In this document: one piece after another, positions 1 to 6,320 of the stretch
Layout: each line of letters begins with the position of its first letter
Position numbering within the stretch: position 1 is the first letter of the stretch
Source of the DNA: Bacteroidota bacterium
Lineage (GTDB): Bacteria > Bacteroidota > Bacteroidia > Bacteroidales > UBA1402
Direction: 5' to 3'
Length of the DNA: 7,825 nucleotides
Assembly (NCBI GenBank): GCA_030706285.1
Contig: JAUZOU010000132.1
Span: 1-7,825 of the forward strand
Position numbers and translations under genes: made by a program
Notes under the pieces: generated by a model
What the model was told of the DNA's origin: nothing
Database searches by the model: none
The model's input: the letters and a program-made list of their open reading frames with translations, nothing else

Positions 1-7
1 AAATTTG
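1..7 (+). promoter_or_regulatory. Possible truncated -7 box of the dnaA promoter
   Basis: The first seven bases read AAATTTG. They fit the last seven positions of the Bacteroidota -7 consensus TAnnTTTG, with the leading T lying just outside the window. Transcription would then start near base 13 and give a leader of about 25 bases before the dnaA ATG at 38. The match is short and partly off the edge, so this is tentative. Confidence 0.25.
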
Positions 8-37
8 CATTCCAACCAAAAAAAACGAGCCTGTATA

Positions 38-1435
38 ATGCCTTTAGACCATCAGATATTGTGGAACAATTGCTTGACCATTATTAAAGATAATGTGCCG
101 GAAGTCAGTTATTCAACCTGGTTCGCTCCAGTCGTTCCATTAAAGTATGAAAACAAGGCATTGTTGATCCAGGTTCCAAGCCATTTTTTCTACGAGCAAC
201 TTGAAAATCAGTACGCAGACCTGATTGGAAAAGCACTTCAACGCATCACCGGAGAAAACACCTTGTTATTGTACCAGGTGATGATGGCTGATATTCCTGT
301 TCAAATGACCGCCGAAAAACATCAGGTTGTCGAAAACAAGCTGACCGGTATCCCAACCAGACCGGCCATGCCGTCAAATCCTTTTGACCAGATTATCACA
401 GCCAAACTGGATTCTCAGTTGAATCCGAATCAGACATTCGGTAATTTTATCGGAGGGGAAAGTAATATGCTTGCCCGTACGGCCGGTGTTTCGATCGCCG
501 AGAAACCTGGCAAAACGGTCTTCAACCCTTTATTCATTCACGGAAAATCAGGCGTTGGAAAAACGCATTTATTGCATGCCATCGGCAATGCAGCCATACA
601 GCAGAACAGCAACCTGAGGGTTCTTTACGTTTCATCTCACCTGTTCCAGGTTCAGTATTCACAAGCCTATCTCAACAATACGGTCAATGACTTTATCCAT
701 TTTTATCAAAGTGTCGACTTACTGTTGATTGATGATGTGCATGAACTGGCAGGGAAAACAGGAACACAAAATGTGTTTTTTCACATTTTCAACCACCTGC
801 ACCAGAATGGCAAACAGCTGGTACTGACCTGCGACCGTCCCCCGAAAGATATCTCCGGCATTGAAGACCGTTTGCTCACCCGTTTCAAATGGGGATTGAC
901 GGCGGAAGTAGAAAAGCCGGACTACGCCTTGCGTGTATCCATCCTCCAAAGCAAACTGCTCCGGGATGGTCTTCATTTCAGCGATGATGTCATCAGCTAC
1001 ATCGCCAGACATGCCACGGAAAATGTCCGTGACCTGGAAGGTATCGTAGTCTCGTTGATGGCTCATTCTGTCATTTATGAGAAAGAAGTCGATCTGGATC
1101 TGGCCAAACGCATTGTTTCAAATGCCGTAGCCATGGACGAACGGCAGATTTCCGTCGAATTGATCGAAAACGAAGTCTGCAAATACTTCGATATCAACCC
1201 GGATATACTGCAATCAAAATCCAAAAAGCAGGAAATAGCCCAGGCACGTCAGATTGCGATGTACCTGTCCAGAAAATATACAGATAAGTCTTATTCCTTC
1301 ATCGGAGAAATTATCGGCAAACGCGATCATGCCACTGTCCTTCACGCCTGTAAAACGGTCGGGAACTGGATTGAAACCGATAAAAAATTCAAGAGCCGCG
1401 TCGAAGAAATCGAACAGCAGATACAGGCAAAATAG
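38..1435 (+). CDS. dnaA: Chromosomal replication initiator protein DnaA
   Basis: DnaA is the AAA+ ATPase that binds DnaA boxes at oriC, melts the origin and helps load the replicative helicase. The protein has 465 residues, a normal length with a short domain II. Domain I (about 1-85) carries the W/F-rich helicase and DnaA contact region, including STWFAP at 26-31. A variable linker spans roughly 86-115. The ATPase domain (about 130-345) shows Walker A GKSGVGKT at 169-176, Walker B LLLIDDVHEL at 228-237, sensor 1 LTCDRPP at 263-269, the arginine-finger region RLLTRFKWG at 278-286, and sensor 2 NVRDLEG at 329-335. Domain IV (about 370-465) has the DNA-binding signature KRDHATVLHACKTV at 428-441. 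I chose ATG at 38 because MPLDHQILW begins like other DnaA proteins; an in-frame TTG at 5 would add 11 residues without homology. No DnaA-box cluster is seen beside the gene, so oriC may lie upstream or elsewhere. Confidence 0.97.
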   Translation: MPLDHQILWNNCLTIIKDNVPEVSYSTWFAPVVPLKYENKALLIQVPSHFFYEQLENQYADLIGKALQRITGENTLLLYQVMMADIPVQMTAEKHQVVENKLTGIPTRPAMPSNPFDQIITAKLDSQLNPNQTFGNFIGGESNMLARTAGVSIAEKPGKTVFNPLFIHGKSGVGKTHLLHAIGNAAIQQNSNLRVLYVSSHLFQVQYSQAYLNNTVNDFIHFYQSVDLLLIDDVHELAGKTGTQNVFFHIFNHLHQNGKQLVLTCDRPPKDISGIEDRLLTRFKWGLTAEVEKPDYALRVSILQSKLLRDGLHFSDDVISYIARHATENVRDLEGIVVSLMAHSVIYEKEVDLDLAKRIVSNAVAMDERQISVELIENEVCKYFDINPDILQSKSKKQEIAQARQIAMYLSRKYTDKSYSFIGEIIGKRDHATVLHACKTVGNWIETDKKFKSRVEEIEQQIQAK

Positions 1436-1470
1436 AGATAACGTCTTTAGCCTGCACCAACTGTCAAAAC

Positions 1471-1506
1471 TGATCCCGGATCATTCAGACGGGCCGGGCC
1501 GGTCTG
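1471..1506. terminator. Hairpins between convergent dnaA and nitroreductase, possible terminator region
   Basis: The gap between the two convergent genes contains two dyads. TGATCCCGGATCA (1471-1483) can pair as a 5-bp stem; on the minus strand it is followed by GTTTTG, a weak T-run. A second, GC-rich dyad at 1486-1506 pairs CAGAC with GTCTG around a GGCC-type core with one G-G mismatch, and it abuts the nitroreductase stop codon. Neither has a good T-tract on the plus strand, so intrinsic termination of dnaA is uncertain. Confidence 0.35.
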
Positions 1507-2253
1507 TCATTTCAGAAAGCCCTGCTTTCTGATGGCATCGATCCAGGTTTTGGAAAAGTGTTCATTGTCATCTTTCGTATAACGGATATCCGTATAAATC
1601 TGAGCCAAGGTTTCTTTCTTGTTCAATTCAATGAAAGACAGGCTTTCCGGTAACGATTCTTTCAACGCATAAATCTGACCAATGACATCAGGTGTATAAT
1701 CCTGATAGGTTTCGTCGTGTACGATACCCGTCAAAGGCAGCCGGTCTGGCAACGGTGATTGGTCGTGTTCTTTGGGATACCCGGCAGTAATAGTTGTGAT
1801 CGGGATCACCAGTTGGGGCAGTTTAAGTGCTTCAGCAATTTGTTCCGCGTTGTACGTCGTCGTACCAAGGTAACAAATACCCAGGCCTTCTTCTTCTGCC
1901 GCCGTACAAAATGCCTGAGCAGCAATGATGGTATCAATGGCTGCAAATGTCAAAGATTGAATGTTGTCATAACCTGGGTTGGCTTTATTCTGGCGACACC
2001 ACTTGGTCAACCGGTTTAAATCGGCACAGAAAGTGAGAACGACAGGTGCCTGGAGGATCTGAGGCTGATTGAAGTGCATCGGGGCCAGCAACTTCTTACG
2101 ATCAGGATCGCGGGTTACAACCACACTGTAGACCTGCATATTTCCGGTATTGGAAGCCCTGAATGCTGTATTCAGCAGATCCTGAAGCATGGCGTCTTCG
2201 ACAGGCCGGTCGGAATACGATCGGACCGTTCGTCTGGTAGTCATCGAGTTCAT
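1507..2253 (-). CDS. NfsA/Frp-type FMN nitroreductase family NAD(P)H oxidoreductase
   Basis: A cytosolic flavoprotein of the nitroreductase superfamily, likely a homodimer that binds FMN and uses NAD(P)H to reduce nitro compounds, quinones or flavins. The physiological substrate cannot be read from sequence. The 248 residues match the NfsA/Frp branch (about 240-250). Family features are the N-terminal FMN-phosphate region RRTVRSYSDRPV at 7-18, the flavin-contact segment ASNTGNMQ at 33-40, the middle helix AAIDTIIAAQAFCTAAEEEGLG at about 104-125 leading into ICYLG at 126-130, and GYPKE at 158-162 with a downstream arginine at 171. The C-terminal part (about 180-248) is the excursion typical of this branch. 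The start is ATG at 2253; a second in-frame ATG at 2244 is an alternative. The gene converges on dnaA and diverges from nrdJ, so it is probably monocistronic, with its own promoter near 2312-2319. Confidence 0.9.
   Translation of the reverse strand: MNSMTTRRTVRSYSDRPVEDAMLQDLLNTAFRASNTGNMQVYSVVVTRDPDRKKLLAPMHFNQPQILQAPVVLTFCADLNRLTKWCRQNKANPGYDNIQSLTFAAIDTIIAAQAFCTAAEEEGLGICYLGTTTYNAEQIAEALKLPQLVIPITTITAGYPKEHDQSPLPDRLPLTGIVHDETYQDYTPDVIGQIYALKESLPESLSFIELNKKETLAQIYTDIRYTKDDNEHFSKTWIDAIRKQGFLK
1512..1532. repeat. Perfect 9-bp inverted repeat in the 3' end of the nitroreductase gene
   Basis: TCAGAAAGC (1512-1520) and GCTTTCTGA (1524-1532) are exact reverse complements separated by the three bases CCT. 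The dyad lies inside the last codons of the nitroreductase gene. In RNA from either strand it would fold into a tight hairpin. From the dnaA side it sits about 75 bases past the stop codon, so it could help stop readthrough or protect the dnaA mRNA 3' end. There is no T-run after it, so a classical intrinsic terminator is not supported. Confidence 0.5.
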
Positions 2254-2311
2254 AGATTGAATGGTTTCATAGATAACTGAAAAATATAGGATAGACCCAT
2301 AAAATGATAAG

Positions 2312-2319
2312 CAAAGATA
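2312..2319 (-). promoter_or_regulatory. Predicted -7 box for the nitroreductase gene
   Basis: On the minus strand these bases read TATCTTTG, an exact fit to the Bacteroidota -7 consensus TAnnTTTG. Transcription would begin near 2305, giving a leader of about 50 bases to the ATG at 2253. No convincing TTTG -33 element sits at the expected distance, so the call rests on the -7 box and its position. Confidence 0.5.
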
Positions 2320-2355
2320 ACAAACATGGCAGACAATCCACGCAGGTTGTTTGTT
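2319..2355. repeat. 8-bp inverted repeat overlapping the nitroreductase promoter
   Basis: AACAAACA (2319-2326) and TGTTTGTT (2348-2355) are exact reverse complements separated by 21 bases. They lie just upstream of, and touching, the predicted minus-strand -7 box, which is where a regulator of the nitroreductase gene might bind. The arms have low sequence complexity, so chance is a real alternative. Confidence 0.3.
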
Positions 2356-2575
2356 CAGGCCTAACCGTTTATGCTTTTTCTATATCAAAAGGGTGTTGCA
2401 TCTTCATTTCATAATTATTTACCAACCAGACAACAAATTCCATTGATTAAGCCTTCAATCTTTTCAAAAAAGAAAATTTTCATAGCTTTCGCTTTTTTTC
2501 AATATGCTGAATATCTGCTATTTAAATTTTATTTTTAAAAATTTTTACAATTAACAATCTGTTTACAGAAAACAT

Positions 2576-2606
2576 TTTGCAGAACCATATATATAAGCTA
2601 ACATTG
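2576..2606 (+). promoter_or_regulatory. Predicted Bacteroidota-type promoter of nrdJ
   Basis: A -33 element TTTG at 2576-2579 is followed, after exactly 19 bases, by TAACATTG at 2599-2606. This differs from the -7 consensus TAnnTTTG at one position. The spacing agrees with the known primary-sigma promoter of Bacteroides (TTTG, 19-21 bases, TAnnTTTG). Transcription would start near 2613 and leave a leader of about 53 bases before the GTG at 2666. The long A/T-rich stretch just upstream could strengthen it. Confidence 0.6.
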
Positions 2607-2665
2607 CAACTATAAAATCATTTCATTGAACAATTTTTCATTATATACCTCAACAATCAGATAAA

Positions 2666-5233
2666 GTGGAAAAAACGTATTCAAACGACGAAGCCTTTCA
2701 GGCATCACTTGATTATTTTCAAGGGGATGAACTGGCAGCAAGAGTTTGGGTCAACAAGTATGCGTTGAAAGATTCTTTCGGAAACCTGTACGAAAAGGAT
2801 CCTTCCGACATGCACAACCGGTTGGCCTCAGAAATTGCCCGTATCGAAAAGAACTATCCCAATTCGATCAGCAAAGATGAACTGTTCAAGTTATTTGACC
2901 ATTTCAAGTACATCATTCCGCAGGGAAGTCCCATGACCGGAATCGGGAACAACTACCAGATCGGGTCTCTGTCCAACTGCTTTGTCATTGGTGTTGACGG
3001 GGCAGCCGACTCGTATGGTGCCATCATCAAGATTGACGAAGAGCAAGTTCAGCTCATGAAACGCCGCGGAGGTGTCGGTCATGATCTTTCACACATTCGT
3101 CCGAAAGGCTCCCCTGTAAAGAATTCAGCCCTGACATCAACCGGATTGGTTCCCTTCATGGAACGCTATTCCAACTCAACACGTGAAGTTGCTCAGGACG
3201 GCCGTCGCGGCGCATTGATGCTTAGTGTTTCCATTCAACACCCGGATTCCGAAGCTTTCATCGACGCCAAAATGTCTGAAGGGAAAGTAACCGGTGCCAA
3301 TGTTTCGGTCAAAATCACCAATGAGTTCATGCAGGCCGTAGCCAACGACAAGCCATACGTTCAACAATATCCGGTTTATTGCGATCATCCCACTTTCACC
3401 AAAGAAATCAATGCGACCGCCCTTTGGAATAAGATCGTACACAATGCCTGGCAGTCAGCCGAACCGGGTGTTCTTTTTTGGGATACCATTCTGAAAGAAT
3501 CGGTTCCGGATTGTTATGCCGATCTTGGTTTCCGTACCGTTTCAACCAATCCTTGCGGTGAAATTCCCTTGTGTCCTTACGACAGTTGCCGTTTACTGGC
3601 CATCAACCTGTACTCCTATGTAAAAAAGCCATTTACCAAGGAGGCTGCCTTTGATTTCGACCTGTTCAAAAAGCACGTAGCCGTTGCTCAACGCATCATG
3701 GATGACATCATCGACCTGGAAATGGAAAAGATCGATATCATCCTTGATAAAATCAAGTCTGATCCTGAAGGTGGCGACATCAAACTGACCGAAACCCAGT
3801 TGTGGGAAAAGATCAGGTCAAAAACCCTGAAAGGCCGTCGTACAGGTGTCGGCACAACAGCCGAAGGCGATATGCTGGCCGCCCTTGGTTTACGTTATGG
3901 TACGGAAAAAGCCTCCGACTTCTCTGAAAAGATTCATCAATACCTCGCCATTGAAGCCTACCGGTCTTCCGTCAACCTGGCCAAAGACCGTGGCGCGTTC
4001 GAAATCTTCGATGCCGAACGGGAAAAAAACAATCCGTTTATCAAACGACTCGCCGAAGCCGACCCGGCTCTTTTGGAGGAAATGAGGAAATATGGCCGCC
4101 GCAACATTGCCTGTCTGACCATAGCCCCGACCGGAACAACCAGCCTGATGAGCCAGACAACCTCGGGTATTGAACCGGCCTTCAGCCTGGTTTACAAACG
4201 TCGTCGCAAAATCAATCCGAACGATCAGGATGCACACATCGATCACATCGATGATAGTGGCGATTGCTTTGAAGAATACATTGTGTTCCATCACAAATTC
4301 GTAACCTGGATGGAAGTAAATGGTTTTTCCACAACCAAACAATATGAACAGGAAGAGCTGGAAGAACTCATCAGTCAATCTCCCTATTACAAAGCCACTT
4401 CAGCCGATGTCGACTGGATGCAGAAAGTCCGGATGCAGGGACGCGTCCAGAAATGGGTGGACCATTCCATCAGCGTCACCATCAACTTACCGTCTGATGT
4501 CAGTGAAGAGTTGGTCGGTCAGCTGTACCTCGAAGCCTGGCGCTGCGGTTGCAAAGGATGTACCGTTTACCGTGAAGGTTCCAGATCCGGCGTGCTGATT
4601 TCAACCACTGAATCCAAAAAAGAAGAAGGAGATAAAAAGGACGAGGAAAAGAAAGACGAACGCAAACTGATCTGTTACCCGCAGCATACCCCGAAACGGC
4701 CCAAAGAGCTGGAAGCAGACGTTGTCCGGTTCCAGAACAACAAAGAAAAATGGATTGCGTTCATCGGCCTGAACGAAGGGAGGCCCTACGAAATCTTTAC
4801 TGGTATTCAGGATGATGATGACGGCATCGTCGTACCTAAGAATGTTGTCCAAGGTAAAATCATCAAAAATGTTGATGAGGATGGAACCAAACGCTATGAC
4901 TTCCAATTCTCCAACCGCCGCGGATACAAGACAACGATTGAAGGGCTGTCCGAAAAATTCAATTCCGAATACTGGAATTATGCCAAGCTGATTTCCGGTG
5001 TCTTACGTTATGGCATGCCAATTGATCAGGTGTTGAAACTCATCACCGGATTGGATCTGGACAGCGAATCCATCAATACCTGGAAAAATGGCGTTGAACG
5101 CGCCCTCAAGAAATACATGCCAAACGGCACCATCGCCAAAGGTCAGATCTGTCCTGTCTGCGGCAGTGAAAGTCTTATTTATGAGGAAGGCTGTCTGCAT
5201 TGCACCAACTGCGGACATTCAAAATGCGGCTAA
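2666..5233 (+). CDS. nrdJ: Adenosylcobalamin-dependent class II ribonucleotide reductase
   Basis: A cytosolic enzyme that converts ribonucleotides (probably diphosphates) to deoxyribonucleotides, using coenzyme B12 to make the thiyl radical, so it works with or without oxygen. The 855 residues include an N-terminal segment (about 1-85) and the ten-stranded barrel (about 85-645). The expected active-site residues are present: C105 in SLSNCFVIG, the N295-x-C297-x-E299 triad in STNPCGEI where C297 should carry the radical, and partner C308 in DSCRL. The phosphate-binding loop APTGTTS is at 487-493. A Lys/Glu-rich linker (649-668) leads to a C-terminal domain ending in a Cys cluster (C829, C832, C843, C846, C849, C854), a likely zinc site and redox shuttle. 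The start is GTG at 2666: after the in-frame stop at 2627 there is no upstream ATG, and MEKTYSNDEAF matches family N-termini as I recall them. No partner subunit is needed. The gene is monocistronic, with a promoter at 2576-2606 and a terminator at 5253-5289. Confidence 0.95.
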   Translation: MEKTYSNDEAFQASLDYFQGDELAARVWVNKYALKDSFGNLYEKDPSDMHNRLASEIARIEKNYPNSISKDELFKLFDHFKYIIPQGSPMTGIGNNYQIGSLSNCFVIGVDGAADSYGAIIKIDEEQVQLMKRRGGVGHDLSHIRPKGSPVKNSALTSTGLVPFMERYSNSTREVAQDGRRGALMLSVSIQHPDSEAFIDAKMSEGKVTGANVSVKITNEFMQAVANDKPYVQQYPVYCDHPTFTKEINATALWNKIVHNAWQSAEPGVLFWDTILKESVPDCYADLGFRTVSTNPCGEIPLCPYDSCRLLAINLYSYVKKPFTKEAAFDFDLFKKHVAVAQRIMDDIIDLEMEKIDIILDKIKSDPEGGDIKLTETQLWEKIRSKTLKGRRTGVGTTAEGDMLAALGLRYGTEKASDFSEKIHQYLAIEAYRSSVNLAKDRGAFEIFDAEREKNNPFIKRLAEADPALLEEMRKYGRRNIACLTIAPTGTTSLMSQTTSGIEPAFSLVYKRRRKINPNDQDAHIDHIDDSGDCFEEYIVFHHKFVTWMEVNGFSTTKQYEQEELEELISQSPYYKATSADVDWMQKVRMQGRVQKWVDHSISVTINLPSDVSEELVGQLYLEAWRCGCKGCTVYREGSRSGVLISTTESKKEEGDKKDEEKKDERKLICYPQHTPKRPKELEADVVRFQNNKEKWIAFIGLNEGRPYEIFTGIQDDDDGIVVPKNVVQGKIIKNVDEDGTKRYDFQFSNRRGYKTTIEGLSEKFNSEYWNYAKLISGVLRYGMPIDQVLKLITGLDLDSESINTWKNGVERALKKYMPNGTIAKGQICPVCGSESLIYEEGCLHCTNCGHSKCG

Positions 5234-5252
5234 CCCGATACCACTCCAACTT

Positions 5253-5289
5253 AAAAGGCCAGGAAGATGAATTCTTCCCGGCCTTTTTT
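5253..5289 (+). terminator. Rho-independent terminator of nrdJ
   Basis: The arms AAAAGGCC-A-GGAAGA (5253-5267) and TCTTCC-C-GGCCTTTT (5273-5287) form a 15-bp stem with one internal A-C mismatch and a 5-base loop. The stem runs into six T residues at 5284-5289. It begins 20 bases after the nrdJ stop. Read from the minus strand, the stem is followed by only four T residues, so it could also weakly stop transcription from the convergent bactofilin gene. Confidence 0.88.
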
Positions 5290-5335
5290 ATGATCGGTTT
5301 CGCGCATATTTACAAACAGCAGGCAGCTGGTTCCC

Positions 5336-5683
5336 TCATTCGGCATTCATACTGCAAAGCCCATTCAACCTGGCATTCGGCTCTATCATCAACGTTGCCA
5401 TTTTCACAGCCCCATTGATTACCGCCTGACTTCGTAACGTCAACATTTCCACAGCCGTCACATCGCCATCAACTTGGCCCAGTACTTCGGCATTGACGCA
5501 ATTGATGTTACCTTTAATATAGGACTGCGGTCCCATAACCAATTTACCTTTGCAATCGACATCACCTTCCACTCTTCCGTCAATTCTGATATCATTGTCT
5601 GTCGCAATATTTCCGACAATGGCCGTATCGACAGTCAATACACTATAAATGGTACCAGCATTTGTAACGATTTCTTTTGCCAT
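5336..5683 (-). CDS. Bactofilin family cytoskeletal protein (polymer-forming)
   Basis: Bactofilins polymerise without nucleotides into filaments that scaffold cell-wall, stalk, polarity or chromosome-positioning machinery. This 115-residue protein is almost entirely the bactofilin core. A right-handed beta-helix of short repeated turns runs from about residue 18 to 110, with the recurrent pattern of hydrophobic residues and glycines seen in IRIDGRVEGDV (32-42), GKLVMG (46-51), IKGNI (56-60) and VLGQVDGDV (67-75). The tails are very short and no transmembrane segment is present. I chose ATG at 5683; an upstream in-frame TTG (5785) would add 34 hydrophobic, cysteine-rich residues that do not resemble the family. 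The gene is convergent with nrdJ and divergent from folB, and no clear partner such as an M23 peptidase lies in the window. Its specific role is unknown. Confidence 0.88.
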   Translation of the reverse strand: MAKEIVTNAGTIYSVLTVDTAIVGNIATDNDIRIDGRVEGDVDCKGKLVMGPQSYIKGNINCVNAEVLGQVDGDVTAVEMLTLRSQAVINGAVKMATLMIEPNARLNGLCSMNAE

Positions 5684-5791
5684 GATTGTTCTGATTAGTC
5701 TAGCAAAAGAACAAAAATTAGTCCAAATAAAAAAACAGCAGCCTGAATTACTTGAAGAAAGCCCGGTAAATAAAAATAGGGTCAAAAAATG

Positions 5792-5799
5792 TACCTTTG
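5792..5799 (+). promoter_or_regulatory. Predicted -7 box for folB
   Basis: TACCTTTG is an exact match to the Bacteroidota -7 consensus TAnnTTTG. Transcription would start near 5806, about 90 bases before the folB ATG at 5895. No good TTTG -33 element is seen about 19-21 bases upstream. It lies in the gap shared with the divergent bactofilin gene, for which I could not find a convincing promoter. Confidence 0.5.
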
Positions 5800-5894
5800 C
5801 AGAAAAGTCAACGTTTTAAGCAATGAGGCATAGCCGGAATAAAATTCGTCTTTGCCGGGTTGCGCAAAACAACTGCTCAGAAAAACGAACCATC

Positions 5895-6245
5895 ATGGAC
5901 CATCTATTGCTCACAGGCATGCAATTTTATGCTTACCACGGCGTTAACGCGCAGGAAAACAAAGTCGGCAATACTTTCTTCGTCGATTTGACGATCGAAG
6001 GTGATTTCTCAGCAGCATGCCATTCTGACAACATAGCTGACGCCATCAACTACGCATCCGTTTATGAAGTGGTCGATCAAACCATGAAGGTTCCATGCAA
6101 ATTACTTGAACATCTGGCCGAAAACATTTGCCGGCAACTGAAAGACTCATTTCCACAGTTAATCAGTGTAAAAATCAAATTGACCAAGATCAATCCACCA
6201 TTGATCGGTCAAATGGAGAGTGCCAGCATTATTCTTGTCAGATAA
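5895..6245 (+). CDS. folB: Dihydroneopterin aldolase
   Basis: FolB cleaves 7,8-dihydroneopterin to 6-hydroxymethyl-7,8-dihydropterin and glycolaldehyde in tetrahydrofolate synthesis; it is a cytosolic homo-oligomer with a T-fold. The 116-residue length is typical (about 115-125). Catalytic and binding residues known from the family are visible: E21 following YHGV (14-17), Y53 in INYASVY, E72 in LLEHLAE and the catalytic K98 in KLTKINPP. ATG at 5895 is the natural start because MDHLLLTGMQFYAYHGV aligns with the family N-terminus. An in-frame ATG at 5823 would add 24 basic residues with no family support. No other folate gene is next to it here. The following decarboxylase starts 145 bases downstream and has its own predicted promoter, so co-transcription is possible but not required. 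Confidence 0.93.
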   Translation: MDHLLLTGMQFYAYHGVNAQENKVGNTFFVDLTIEGDFSAACHSDNIADAINYASVYEVVDQTMKVPCKLLEHLAENICRQLKDSFPQLISVKIKLTKINPPLIGQMESASIILVR

Positions 6246-6258
6246 CAAAAATTATCTG
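6239..6258 (+). terminator. AT-rich hairpin at the folB stop codon, weak terminator candidate
   Basis: CAGATAA (6239-6245) and TTATCTG (6252-6258) are exact reverse complements with a 6-base A-rich loop. The left arm contains the folB stop codon. It is followed by TTAAACAG rather than a T-run, so it is at best a weak terminator or a 3'-end stabilising hairpin. A competing small dyad, CTGTTAAACAG, overlaps its right arm. Confidence 0.25.
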
Positions 6259-6289
6259 TTAAACAGCCCGTTACTTTTAAAACTTTATG

Positions 6290-6297
6290 TATTTTTG
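6290..6297 (+). promoter_or_regulatory. Predicted -7 box for the decarboxylase gene
   Basis: TATTTTTG fits the Bacteroidota -7 consensus TAnnTTTG exactly, within an AT-rich stretch after folB. Transcription would start near 6304, giving an 85-90 base leader that contains both dyads at 6321-6372. A clear -33 TTTG is not present at the usual distance. Confidence 0.45.
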
Positions 6298-6320
6298 TCT
6301 CCCATTTTTAAAGTAGGGCA

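Larger units (their letters stand above)
2254..2665. other. 412-base AT-rich divergent intergenic region
   Basis: No credible gene lies between the divergent nitroreductase and nrdJ starts. The left part holds a minus-strand -7 box and an 8-bp inverted repeat. The middle and right parts become strongly AT-rich, with runs of A and T around 2460-2480 and 2520-2550 that could act as a promoter UP-type element or a curved segment. The nrdJ promoter follows at 2576-2606. I saw no cobalamin-riboswitch B12 box, no cluster of DnaA boxes and no tRNA-like fold by eye. Confidence 0.6.

Noticed and set aside
2582..2598. NrdR box upstream of nrdJ
   Set aside because: The ATATATA stretch matches the NrdR consensus only weakly, because it is A/T-rich. 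A second box at the usual spacing is absent.
2440..2665. Origin of replication (AT-rich DUE next to dnaA-proximal genes)
   Set aside because: No cluster of TTATCCACA-like DnaA boxes is present on either strand. Scattered near-matches such as those near 703 and 4324 lie in coding sequence and are single.
2254..2665. Cobalamin riboswitch controlling nrdJ
   Set aside because: No B12-box sequence or recognisable riboswitch core is visible. The predicted leader of about 53 bases is too short for a cobalamin aptamer.
3890..4378. 162-codon open frame on the minus strand inside nrdJ
   Set aside because: It lies opposite a strongly conserved coding sequence, and its translation resembles no family I recognise. 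It is a codon-bias shadow, as are the other open frames inside dnaA, nrdJ and the decarboxylase.
5684..5785. Hydrophobic, cysteine-rich 34-residue in-frame extension of the bactofilin (possible membrane anchor)
   Set aside because: It needs a TTG start and crosses the intergenic promoter region. Its composition is that of translated AT-rich spacer, and the ATG at 5683 gives a standard bactofilin N-terminus.
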